Assembly (NCBI GenBank): GCA_013399305.1
Contig: VXAI01000274.1
Span: 560,341 to 624,340, forward strand
Source of the DNA: Rostratula benghalensis
Taxonomy: Eukaryota; Chordata; Aves; Charadriiformes; Rostratulidae
Direction of reading: 5' to 3'
DNA: 64,000 bases
A model generated the notes under the pieces. That model saw only the letters and a list, made by a program, of their open reading frames with translations. It searched no databases and was not told the origin of the DNA. Positions within the stretch are counted from its first letter, which is position 1, and each line of letters begins with the position of its first letter. Of the stretch, positions 1-36,409 are shown piece after piece. The position numbers and the translations under genes were made by a program.

Positions 1-3000
1 AAGAGTTACATTACCTGCCTTTCTAGTCCCTATATCAGCTGTATCTGTTCTACATTTTGCTGCAAGGCCTAGACAGAATGGTTTGATAACTTGTGGATGA
101 GCTATTTTGGTAATATGGATATTCAGACATTTATCATGGTACATCACCTTGGGAACTGAGTCTTTGCATAGAGAACTCCTCAAGTTTTTAAGGAATTTTT
201 CCCCACCAGTGTCACATAATTGACTGCGGGTTTTAGTATTATCTAATAAGGTATTTAGACCCTGTGCAGCCTAGTTACTGTGGGTTTAATCAAAGGAAGT
301 CTCCATACCTCACATCAAATATAAACCACTTATCTTCACCCTAAAGTCTCCCAATGTCCTATTTCCACTCTTCTTATGATCTCTTGTTCACTAGTGTGAC
401 TCCAGAAGTCAGTGAGCTACTTATCCAGGTGAAGCCATGCCTTGGATTCCTGCTGATATTAATTCTTGTTTTAAGGCCTTTTATTTAACAAAGAAACAAA
501 GTTTCTGAGGTATTCGGAACAACAAACCTTCCAAGTCTTGGTTAGATCACATTCTCTAACACTCAGGTGTCATAGATCACAGCCAGATCTAAGCTTTTTT
601 ATCCTTCTCATTTACAGCTTCAGTCCTAGTAGACAGTTCCTAACCTTCAAATACTTTCCTAAATTGTTCCTCCTATCAAGTATATGGAGTATTTCACAAG
701 TGCTTTCGGATCTTGATCTCAGTTCACTCTTAGCATGTACTAAGAGTAGTGGGCAAGAGCTAAAGATCCCAGCATGTACCTGTGTACCCAGAATGCTGCC
801 TGGGATGGCAAAGTCTGGAAAATGAAATGTTCTTCCTGGACATTCCTAGCAATACTTTTTCTGATCACTGCCAACAATATCACCACTCTGCTCCCATCTA
901 CTCCTTTAATCAGACTGTCATTAGCACCTTGGACCTCTAACTGAGCCTCATTCTCAACCTTGTTCTTGCAGACCTTTCTGCACATCTGTAAAGATACTTT
1001 TTCACTCATGTAGCTAAAATTCTCATTCAATTCTGAACTCTTTGTGACATGCATACTGAAACCTCCTTCCCTATGGCCTTCATGAATGCTTTCTTCTATT
1101 TGTCATCTTCATCCTTCATCACATAAGTACCCACCTCTTGCTTGGCCAGATCCCTCCTCTCTTTACTTCTTCCACTGCTTCACCTATTATGTTGCTACAT
1201 ACACCACAAACCCTCACTTTCACTTATGCCTGTGCAAAGAATTCTGAGTCTGCTTCCTGGAAACTTAGTCTTTGTTGAGAGGCCAGCTGGTTCATGAGAG
1301 CAGCCCATGTTTCAAAGAAGCACCTTGATGTTTTCTCCCCTTTGCCCTCCCCATAAACATCTGCAAAGTTCCCTTATTGAACCCTTTGGATCATTCTTTT
1401 GTGATACTATAGGAAAAATGCTGCCTTGCTGAGACCACAGCTTGTCATGCTGACCAGTACTAACTCAGCGCCTCCTTATTCTCTTCATCTGTCAGTATCT
1501 ACTCTTCCCTATTCTTGTAGACTTACATGGCAAGGTTTTCCTGACAGAAGGTATATCTTCTCCTGTGTTACTACAATTTCTACAATTTTCAACATGCTGG
1601 AGTTCTGTTGGGGGACTCCCAGTGTAACTACCAAAAAAAAAAAAAAAATCCCTTCAAAGCTTTGAATACAACATTGAAAAGTGTCTATTTAATACGCATG
1701 GCTAAACAGACACATTCATTAGCAGTCTGAGTGGAGCTGGTGGCTTCAAATTAACTTCAAACAAGAGTTTTGCAAGTGAAAAGCCAGAAAAAAAATCAGT
1801 TTATCCCCCATCTACCTCCATTTTAAGATCAGAATATATCTGGGAGTGAGCAGATCACTGCTGTTTTTTTTCAAAGATGTTAGAATACTTTGGTTTAAAA
1901 TCAAATCAAACATGATGTAAAAGAACTAAAAAGTACTCTCACCTGCTAGAAATGAGCACAGTCACCACAGCTTTGACCCAACTCTAGCTATTTATGGTAG
2001 GTAAAGACTAAGCACAATATATTTAGAAAATCTGGCACTGTTGATTAGGGGAGCAATTTCTTGCTGACTATATTTAATTTCAGTTTAGAACTTCCCTTAG
2101 TCTGGACAGAGAAAACATTCCAGTTAGCTTTGCTCTCTGATATTCATCGCTACAGCAGTGGTGGTTGTTTGCCACCTCAGAAATGCACGGTGAGAATGCT
2201 GTGGTAGCTACAGCACCCTAACGATATAGGTAAATCAAGGTTTAGAGGCACTACATTTTACTCTATCAGCTGGATTAGATGGAAAAAGCTGACTTAAAAT
2301 CTAACAGTTAATGAAACCCTTTCTTCTTAAAATTCTTTTGAGTCAGTTGTCTTAACGTTTTCTTAGTGAAATACAAATTGTGACCTAGCTACTTAGGAGC
2401 TCCCCAAAAGTAGAAGCAACTATGATTACTCAGTCACCCTTTCATGTGGTATATTCAATAAGCCTGTACCTCTGGGTTTTGTGGCTTATATTTTGCTTGC
2501 TAAATCTTTTCTTGTTTACGGTAAGCTTCTATCATTGACCTTCTGCTTTTTATTTCAGCTAGGTGGAATACACGGAGTTTGTTTTCAGGCAGCCTGACTC
2601 CACATAAGGGCATTCAGTGGACTCAGTAAACTTTCTGTTCCTTGCTGAAGACTGTGCAGCTCCCTCGCCGTGGAACAAGAGTGGCACCCAGTGGCCGGAG
2701 AGCTGGCTCCAATACACGTCTCCTGAAGTTTCCACCTTACGCATTTTACAAATCCCCTTCCAGCATTTTGAAGACAGAAGTCCTTCCGTGCTCAGCCTCA
2801 CAGACCCTTCTCCCACCCCTGTACCCGAAAGACAGAAGCCAGAGAACTGGAGCCAAAAGGTTTTCTCGCTGTTCTTTTTTGGAGTATCACTTTTTCTGAT
2901 AGCATCAATAACCCACCACAGGTACTACGCACTTAAAACAGGATGTCACTTATTTCTGGGGGATCTGTCAGCAACTGACTTGCCTGCTACAAGCACAGAA

Positions 3001-6000
3001 GAAAGAGGAGTTCAAGGACCTCATCTAACTCTAATACATCGCCCAGTAAGTCTGGATGAGGTAAATGTACATTTTTAAACTGCTCCATGGGAAAGGAGCA
3101 CCCAGGGATGAAGCCTGCTTTGTGATCTCCCTTCATGGGCAACACACCGTCTCTGTGCTGCTCCCCAGTCTGTTGCTGGTTTTCACAAGACCATAAATTA
3201 GATTATTTTACAGGAGGCACAGATGGTGACACAGAGTGGCAATGAACCTGTGTGACCTTGCAAAATTCATGTGCTTCTCAGAGATTCACGTGAGTTTCCA
3301 TTCATTTTCCATGAAACACAATCAAGTATAAAACTGCATTTCAGGTTGATATGGTCTGCTGTACTTCTAATGGAATCCTTTGTGGGTTGCAAGTAGCAAG
3401 AAAGCTTTTACTCTCATTTTTTTCCTTTAACTTAAGGGTACTTCATGCTTAAAATTGGAACATCAATTTTGAAAACGCTCTGCCAGAGAGCCTAATTAAG
3501 AAGCAAACACCTACTACCCTCATGGGATCATTCTCCAAGATGGAGACTTGGGTGCTGGATGACCACGACCAAGCTTACCAAGCTGCTGTAAAATTCCTGA
3601 TGATAAATGGGTCATAATGGTGCAGTGGCTTGAAGTGCTGGGTCTGGGTTTGCAGCTTGGGGTCCTTCTTGCAGCAGGAAGATCTCTATTTCTACAGAGG
3701 CCAGCAGATAACCTCAGTGAGAATAGTCTTGATCTGGTAATTCCTGGCATTCATAATTTTTACCCTAAACTTTGCATTAACTGATATTCCTTCTAAATGC
3801 CCCAGAATGGTATGGGCAAGCAGAAATCAAAACTATCAACTAAAGTTTCTAGCGTGGATGGCTACAGCTACAGATTGACAACGTGACCTGAGTAGATTAA
3901 ACAGCTCACAAATCAAAAGATGCTTCAGAAGAATCAAACATTAAAAGAAATTCTAGTGTTTAAAAATAAATATAACAATTTTTAGACATCTGCCATGGCA
4001 ATACTGGAAGCCATGGATCTTTGTACTTCCTGAGTTATGCTAGGAAAGAACTCAGCAGTCTGGACAGAAATTTCTGCCAGATTTTCTGTTAACGGGAAGT
4101 CTTTGTTCCTTGACTGTTTAGTTTTTGCTACACAACACAATGGAAGTGATAATAAGGAAAATAATGTTCTTGATCATAATGTGGCTTGATGAGTCCACAG
4201 GGTAGACTGACAAAAGTAGGAAGATTTCCCCCATAACTGGGTTGTTTTGCTCTACAGGCAGAAATGGATGCAGTAATATTCAGGGTTTTTTCACACTGAA
4301 TATAACCATTGCACCAAGCAGAACATTTACTTCAAAAAAGGTATTCTAATTTGGAATTAATGAATTTCATTACCTCTGCCACCGAAGAGCAAGTCTTACA
4401 GATCCTCTTACAGATCCTCTACAGAGTTAATACAGAAAAAGTTTCATGACAGTTTTGCACCTTTTTCCAGCCTGTGGCTTCTAAAGTGACTGTCACTGTG
4501 CAAATGTACATCACTGCTGTTACCTTACCTAAACTTTTTCCCATTTGCTAATTTATTTTCTTCGGCATTTCAGTTTCCCTGAGGGAAGGCAGTCACCGCA
4601 TTGTTTGTACGCTGCCTGGCACAACAGGCTCCTAAAATCTATTTAGGATCCTTATGAGGCAGCACAATAGAAATAATAAGTATTTTATTTTAATGAACAA
4701 TAGAAGACAGTGTCTTTGAGAACAAGCTGAAGAACAGAGGCCTTGTGATATGAAAATACTTCCAGCAGGGTGGAAAATAAAACATTTTCTGTATGTAACT
4801 TCTTTTGGGTGTTGCATTTCCTTATCATTTTTCAGTGCAATCTGGCAACTTTACAACTTGTCATCTTATTTACCCTAAGCTGATATAAACCAGTTGCCAA
4901 ATAGATTTTTCTGTCCCAGAACTGGAACGGAGTGTGGCATTTCAGGAGTGTGGTGTGAATCCCATTTTCTACAACCCCATGCCATAACATAAAACTAGAA
5001 AAAGGTTAGTGTTGCTGTACTTCCTTTTAAAGGGGGGCTATTTTTAAGTTGTAACAACCTGAACACAGAATTAGCAAGAAATGAGTATCTACGATTGAGC
5101 TCAGCAAGTCTGTAAAATTAAAAACTGAATTTGCCACTGAAATTCCACAATTACTGTGGAAACTTTCCACTAGTGCACATGCTTCTTCAGAATTATAGAC
5201 AGAACTTTGGTTTCAAGCCTTGCAGTGCCAGCAGCTGAACCTCCACTGAAGCTGCAGTCAAAAAGACGCCAAGTGATCCCCTAAGGGTGTCTCTGCACCA
5301 CTGATCTCAGGACCTGAGCTGCCTCAGATGCCCACTTTCTCCCTGGCATCCATCTGTGGAAAATATGCTGAATGTTTCAAAATAAGCAGGCTCTGTCTCT
5401 ATGGTCAAGACATAACTGAATTTTGAAGTAAGTCAGATGGTGGATTCCTGCCATTCACAAACCAAAGTATTTCACTAGCATTCCAAAATTTTTTTATTTT
5501 TTTTTTTTTTGTGTGTCAACCTCTCTCCCCTGGCAGAAGGAAATAATATAGATTAAAAACTTCTTAGATAGATTCTTGGGCCAAACTCCTGCATCAAAAT
5601 CTATCTGCCCAAAGTCTACCTTGAGGGGTCATTAAAGTGTCATTATCACTATTTATGGTAACACTCTCTGTATCTCAGCTCCTTTCTACATGCATAAGGA
5701 CTGTCCTGACTGTGGTGTTCACAACCCTTTGTTGTTACACAAGTACCAGAAAGTCATTCCTGTCACCAAAGGCCTTGGTTGGAAAACAGGTAAGACACCT
5801 ATAAGGCAGTGAACGCAGAGGCACACGTGGTATCTCCCAGTGATCACACAGCAAATCACTGGGCCACCTGGGAGCAAAATCTGTATCTCCTCACTTATTG
5901 GTCACTGCCTTGTCCGTGGCACCACGACTCCTCAAGATTCTCCTCTGGCCAGCGAGCTCTGGAACACAAACCATTAACATAGAGCACGCAAGCCATTAGA

Positions 6001-6261
6001 AACCCACCTTCTTAACCATGGCAGAGCTTGAGATGTGACACGATAGCTAGAGCAGTGCAGAAGACCTTCCAGTAGCTTGTTCTTGCAGACTTTGCAGCAG
6101 GTAATCACCTTCCAGTGACAATTCCAACACATCATGGGAGAAAGCACGCTCCACGAAGAGGCTGGAGAGTCACAGGGTGGGTGGGTGTCAGACATTCACA
6201 GGAATGGAAAAGTTAGTTCCAGATGATGTGATGAGTTAAGGCTTTACTCATCCACTTTCCC
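1..6261. other. Intergenic region upstream of TFB1M, no recognised gene
   Basis: I find no exon of a gene I recognise on either strand. The vertebrate neighbour expected on this side is NOX3, in the same orientation as TFB1M, but none of its conserved oxidase motifs is visible, so it probably ends before this window. Positions of about 280-1630 are pyrimidine-rich on the + strand and end in a 16-17 base A-tract near 1633-1649. Positions 2559-2921 are unusually free of stops in several frames and have splice-like borders. A MIR-like remnant lies at about 5790-5905. The rest is AT-rich sequence in which I see nothing. Confidence 0.6.
5790..5905 (-). repeat. MIR-like ancient SINE remnant
   Basis: The stretch containing GGCACACGTGG, TCACACAGC, then GGGAGCAAAATCTGTATCTCC follows the order of the reverse complement of the MIR core and 3' part (GAGGCACAGAG, AAGGTCACACAGC, GGATTTGAACCCAGGTCT). 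Divergence is high, as expected for an ancient SINE in an amniote genome. The TCACACAGC segment is also flanked by a 9-base inverted repeat (5836-5844 and 5855-5863). The match is from memory of the consensus, so the assignment is tentative. Confidence 0.35.
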
Positions 6262-6650
6262 TCCATGAGGCTGGGACTGTTTAGTTTGAGGAAGAGGAGG
6301 CTGAGGGGAGACCTCATTGCTCTCTACAGGTACTTGAAAGGTCATTGTAGAGAGGTTGGTGTTGGTTTGTTCTCCCAGGTGATCAGTGATGGAACAAGAG
6401 GGAATGGCTTCAAGCTGCAACAGAGTAGGTTTAGTCTGAATATTAGGAAAGTTTTTCCCAGAAAGAGTGGTCAGACATTGGAATAGGCTGCCCAGGGAGG
6501 TGGTTGAGTCCCCATCCCTGAATGTGTTTAAGAGTCATTTAGATGTGGTGCTGGGGGATCTGGTGTAGGGGAGGACTTTGTAGAGTGGGGCTGATGGTTG
6601 GAATCGATGATCCCAAGGGTCTTTTCCAACCTGAGCGATTCTATGAGTTT
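6262..6650 (+). mobile_element. CR1 LINE, 5'-truncated 3' end
   Basis: A 5'-truncated chicken-repeat-1 (CR1) non-LTR retrotransposon, sense on the + strand. It begins in the end of the reverse-transcriptase ORF, where frame translation gives a CR1-typical [16 protein letters not shown] run. It continues through the 3' region with GCTGCCCAGGGAGGTGGTTG and CCCATCCCTGAATGTGTTTA. It ends at a CR1 tail, CCAACCTGAGCGATTCTATG. The copy belongs to the same subfamily as the minus-strand copy at about 56352-56738. The short open frame here is a decayed retrotransposon fragment and not a host gene. Confidence 0.9.
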
Positions 6651-8855
6651 CAGGGACCACTTTGACCCTCCAACCCATACACAACTACCCCTATAGCAAC
6701 TTTAGGAGTCCAGAAAACATTTCAACTTCAAACTGGGATTACCGTTTTATTAAGTGGGGTTTCTATCAAAATATTTTCTACAAGAAGATCCATTAGCATA
6801 CATTGCTATATTTATTTCAAGTACTTAAGTATAAATCTATTATATCTTGTTATTATTACAGGAAGAGTTATGGCCATATGAAATCCCTGTAAATTTCTCA
6901 AGAAAGAGATTGTACCTTAGCTATGACAGGACAATATTTGTATACAAAGGCTGAATAGACTTGAGGTTGCAAGATGAAAAAGCTCAGCCTTGTGGACAAC
7001 CAAGTATGAAATGCATTACTAAAACAGTGCTCTGACATAACATTTTTTTATATACTGAGAAAAACTGGCATGTTTTTTGCCTTAGAGTCAAAATAGCCTG
7101 GATGCATCAGCTGGTCATAAAGCTGATTCATGCCATGCCATTTTTACTTGTTCCTCCAAAGACCCAGTCCATATTCCTTTGGATTTCTTCAGATTTTAAG
7201 TAGAAAAGTAAGTATTTTCTCATAAAGTCCTTTTGGAATTGGGCAAAGAAACAAGTATTACTTGAAATCCCTCATTTTCACCAACAGGTGGAGCTTACAT
7301 TTTATATTTCATTTATAATGACTTTAAATTCAAAGAATGCATATTAAGACAAATACATCACAAACTCAAAACTCCAGTGTTTCAGGTAGGATTAGGACCG
7401 TTTCATTTTATTCCAATATTTCACTGTATGCAAACAATAAACCCTAGGGGCAGCTCCTTTTCTCCCTAACACCAATTGCAAAGTTCCCTATGTTTTTAAT
7501 GACTGAATAATTAGATCCAGTTTCATTTTTCTTCACATTATATTCTCTTTCCTGTTTACTCCACTAATATTCACACACATGTTATTTATCTCATGTGCAT
7601 AGGTTCCAACTGTGATAAACTTGACTGATCTCAGAAACAACTGAACTCAAACCTGTAAAGAAATATTGATGCAGATATTGTGCATAAACCTTCATCCACT
7701 TAATTCTTCACAGGACAACACTAAAATGCATTACAGCATCTGCTGTTATTATTTAACTAGAAGAGCCATTGATAGCAGAAGCTATGTCTAATGCACAAAG
7801 CTATTTAGAATTACACTCATTACTTATCCTGAACGAGGAATTACTTTTTTGCAAATCCTTTAATGTCTTCATTTTCTTACATCTACCAAACAGTACCCTT
7901 GATTATCTGTGGCTTTTCAGTAACCATTTAGCTTTCTGGAAACATCTTCTTAGCATTCACTTGCGCTGTCTCTATAACCATTAATCATGGAATCATAAAG
8001 GCAAAATGGAAAAAGAACCTTAAAAACCAACAAGTGTTCAAAAGTGCTGTGGAGAATGGAAGCTCCTTAATCCACTGTGATAAAGATACTGCAGAAATCC
8101 TCTGCAAAAATGGCTTCTGATGCTACCCGTGAATTTTTGGATGAGCAAAACTGGACAGTGTTTTAAGAACACACATACATATATATGTGCACTTCTATAC
8201 AAACACATGCATTCATATGTTGGTACAGCATCCTGCAGGTAAAATTCTGTTGCAACTGGCAACAGCTCCGTTTATGTAACAATTATTCCTAAGAACACCA
8301 TTGTTTCTTCAATGTTGATTTCCCCATCAGATCGAGACATGCACGTTGTATGGCTCCAACTGGAAAAACTCAGGTATGCAGAAATGTAGAACACTCAAAA
8401 CTTTCAAGGAAATTAAGAACAGGTTCTGATCACACTCTTAAAATTAACCTCTAGATACACAAAAATGAGCAGAGCCAGACATTTCCTCAACGTTCAGGCT
8501 AACTGAAGAATTGCCTAGCAATTGGCTCAAATTAAAACAAAACCAACACTCCATTGTAAACACAGAAGTCAAAATCAATTGCAGACGTTATCTGCAAACC
8601 TGTGAAGTTACATTCCCATGTTTTTTTGAACACTCGACTCTCGTCTTTTTAAAACATACCATCAAGAGCCTCTGGAGCCTGCAGGTAACAGTTCCCCTTA
8701 TCTAAAAGGGTGTCAGACCGTTCGAGTTACCACAGAAATGGCTAAACTACACTTCAACCCACAATGTTCCCTGCTAACGGGTTGGGGGGTTTTATTGCCC
8801 AGAGTAATCTTTGCCGTGCTAGTGCACACCCAGAATCACACCGCCACTTCAAGCC
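6651..8855. other. Intergenic AT-rich sequence, no gene seen
   Basis: AT-rich sequence between the CR1 copy and the TFB1M CpG island. Open frames are short and show no recognisable protein family. A possible degraded CR1 tail is noted separately at 7983-8038. I see no RNA gene. Confidence 0.6.
7983..8038 (-). mobile_element. Possible CR1 3'-tail remnant
   Basis: The sequence ATCATGGAATCATAAAGG followed by AAAGAACCTTAAAAACCAAC resembles the reverse complement of a CR1 3' end (ATCATAGAATGG...GGAAGGACCTTAAAGATCATC). It is short and diverged, so chance similarity is possible. Confidence 0.3.
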
Positions 8856-9073
8856 CACCGCTGCGGCCTAGCCCCGCCAGCAGGGTCCTCCGCTGGGGGG
8901 CCTCGCTCTAAGGCCTCCGGCGGGGATACGGCAGGAGCCCTCCCCAGCGGCAGCAGGCAAGCGAAAGCCTTCTGAAAAGTTTACATTGCGGGTCCGGAAC
9001 GGCCTCCAAGACCGCCCCGAGCTGCTCCGTTAACGCGCTCAAGCAGCCCCAATGCCCGCAGCCGCTGGCGCAC

Positions 9074-9085
9074 TACGCATGCGTA
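9074..9085. promoter_or_regulatory. NRF1-like palindrome 1
   Basis: TACGCATGCGTA, a perfect palindrome with the GCATGC core and YGCGCAYGCGCR-like shape of a nuclear respiratory factor 1 site. It deviates from the strict consensus at the outer base pairs (TACGCA in place of TGCGCA), so binding could be weaker than at the other three. Confidence 0.5.
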
Positions 9086-9120
9086 CGCGGAGCGGCGCCT
9101 TGCCACGTGCCTGCCCCGGG

Positions 9121-9130
9121 GCGCATGCGC
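9121..9130. promoter_or_regulatory. NRF1 palindrome 2
   Basis: GCGCATGCGC, the perfect core palindrome of the NRF1 site (both half-sites GCGCA), about 32 bp upstream of the CCAAT box. Confidence 0.7.
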
Positions 9131-9182
9131 GGCCCTCCCCCCCCCGCCCCGGGACCCGCAGCCAATCAAGACACTACAAGGG

Positions 9183-9192
9183 GCGCATGCGC
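9183..9192. promoter_or_regulatory. NRF1 palindrome 3
   Basis: GCGCATGCGC, again perfect, about 17 bp after the CCAAT box and about 34 bp before the ETS-like ACTTCC. It is probably very close to the transcription start. Confidence 0.7.
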
Positions 9193-9225
9193 CTGTAACG
9201 GCACGCGCCGGGACCGAGGAGCGGC

Positions 9226-9239
9226 ACTTCCTTTTCCGG
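9226..9239 (+). promoter_or_regulatory. ETS/GABP-type paired sites
   Basis: ACTTCC at 9226-9231 followed within a few bases by TTCCGG (9234-9239) gives two closely spaced ETS-type GGAA cores on the minus strand. That arrangement resembles GABP (NRF2) sites, which often accompany NRF1 in promoters of mitochondrial genes. The sequence supports only the motif; binding is inference. Confidence 0.5.
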
Positions 9240-9362
9240 GTTCGCTCCCGCCCTTGCACCGTAAGGAGCCGCGCGCCGCGGGGGGTGCCGCTCCGAGCGG
9301 CGGAGGGAGGAGAAGCGCGAGCGGCCGCGCGACCCCGCTACTCCAGCCCGGCGGGTGGCCTC

Positions 9363-9374
9363 TGCGCATGCGCA
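9363..9374. promoter_or_regulatory. NRF1 palindrome 4
   Basis: TGCGCATGCGCA, a 12-bp perfect palindrome that matches the full NRF1 consensus on both strands. It lies about 100 bp after the inferred exon 1 donor, so probably inside intron 1 or serving a second start site. Confidence 0.7.
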
Positions 9375-9486
9375 GCCTCCCGTTTTCCCCCATCGTCCTC
9401 TGCCGGCCCGGAGGCCGCCCTCCTTCCGGGCGCGTGCGCGGCCCCGGGGCGGGACCGTTACCTGAGGGGCGCCGGGAAGCGGAGCT

Positions 9487-9514
9487 GGGGGAGCTGGGGG
9501 AGCAGGGGGAGGGG
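9487..9514 (+). other. G-quadruplex-forming run at CpG island edge
   Basis: Four G tracts, GGGGG-AGCT-GGGGG-AGCA-GGGGG-A-GGGG, with loops of 4, 4 and 1 bases on the TFB1M sense strand. This satisfies the usual G3+N1-7 quadruplex rule with margin. Confidence 0.85.
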
Positions 9515-9609
9515 AAACGCTTTGTGCTGTCGTACTGAAAGTTAAAAGAATTGCTTGTTTAATTTTTAATTGGGTAATACCACTGCTCACGCTTGGGATT
9601 CCGATTTTT

Positions 9610-9790
9610 GCCTGGAACAGGTTTCCCGGGGAGGTTGCGGGTGCCCCATCCCTGGAGGTGTTCAGGGCCGTGCTGGATGGGGCTTTGAGTGGCCTGCTCT
9701 GGTGGGGGGTGTCCCTGCCCATGGCGGGAGGGTTGGAACTCAATGACCTTTAGGGTCCCTTCCAACCCAAACCATTCTATCATTCTGTGC
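9610..9790 (+). mobile_element. CR1 LINE 3' fragment in TFB1M intron 1
   Basis: Sense-oriented CR1 fragment with the typical GCCTGGAACAGGTTTCCC, then GCCCCATCCCTGGAGGTGTT, the TGTCCCTGCCCATGGC segment, GGGTCCCTTCCAACCCAAAC and the tail CATTCTATCATTCTGTG. It sits within about 100 bp of the CpG island edge. Confidence 0.9.
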
Positions 9791-10058
9791 CTCTGCTTTG
9801 AAAACCAAGTGGTTCTGTAATAAAACCAATACTTCTTCAGGAACACTTTATATTCTGTCTTTATGCAATGCCATGAATTCAAGCAGATTATCCTTAATGC
9901 TTCTACAGTGATTAAAAGATTGATATCGAACAATTGCAAGAGGGTTTTGTTTTATCTGATGTTTTGGCAAAGCTACAAAATGAGACTTGTTCAATCCCAT
10001 AAGCACGTGGTTAGCATAAGCACTGCACACAATAGACAAAATACTGATCACAATTTAG

Positions 10059-36242
<26,184 letters not shown>

Positions 36243-36311
36243 TCAGCAGCGGACCGATTTTTTTTATTATTATTTTATTTTTGTAACTCCTTGATCTAGT
36301 AATGTTGATTA

Positions 36312-36317
36312 AATAAA
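36312..36317 (+). terminator. TFB1M poly(A) signal
   Basis: AATAAA 70 bases after the TFB1M stop codon, within GATTAAATAAAAGG, followed by GT-rich sequence (CTGTGCAGGTCTGG). This would give a very short 3' UTR of about 90-110 bases. Confidence 0.75.
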
Positions 36318-36403
36318 AGGAGGCTGATAAAGTCCTACATCTGTGCAGGTCTGGAAGAAATACTTTTGAGAAAGTGGTGGAAAGAGAGGCCTTTCCCATT
36401 CTG

Positions 36404-36409
36404 TTTATT
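36404..36409 (-). terminator. Candidate TIAM2 poly(A) signal
   Basis: TTTATT on the + strand, that is AATAAA in the TIAM2 direction, about 1.08 kb after the TIAM2 stop. Two further minus-strand AATAAA motifs lie at 36274-36279 and 36263-36268. Use of the latter two would make the TIAM2 3' UTR overlap the TFB1M 3' UTR. Confidence 0.45.

Larger units (their letters stand above)
9172..9260 (+). other. TFB1M: Inferred non-coding exon 1 of TFB1M (approximate start)
   Basis: The first TFB1M coding exon is preceded by a clear 3' splice site (10170-10171), so an upstream exon must exist. The best donor in the CpG island is CACC/GTAAGG after 9260. The frame reaching this donor does not join the downstream exon in the TFB1M reading frame, so the exon is best regarded as 5' UTR. 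The start is a guess placed after the CCAAT box. Confidence 0.4.
8860..9520. promoter_or_regulatory. TFB1M: CpG island promoter of TFB1M
   Basis: About 660 bp of sharply GC- and CpG-rich sequence in an otherwise AT-rich region, about 0.7-1.3 kb upstream of the first TFB1M coding exon. It contains four NRF1-type palindromes, a CCAAT box on the + strand (9162-9166), an E-box CACGTG (9104-9109), ETS-like ACTTCC (9226-9231) and TTCCGG (9234-9239), and no TATA box. A good splice donor, CACC/GTAAGG, follows base 9260. I infer a non-coding first exon starting somewhere around 9170-9240 and ending at 9260, spliced to the acceptor at 10170-10171. The many open frames across the island on both strands reflect GC richness and not genes. 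Confidence 0.85.

Noticed and set aside
6265..6486. 73-codon + strand frame
   Set aside because: It is the decayed end of the CR1 reverse-transcriptase ORF in a truncated LINE.
8981..9743. Several overlapping open frames of 75-189 codons on both strands in the CpG island
   Set aside because: They overlap each other, are Gly/Ala/Arg/Pro-rich as expected from GC-rich non-coding DNA, and the longest one runs into a CR1 copy. No domain is visible.
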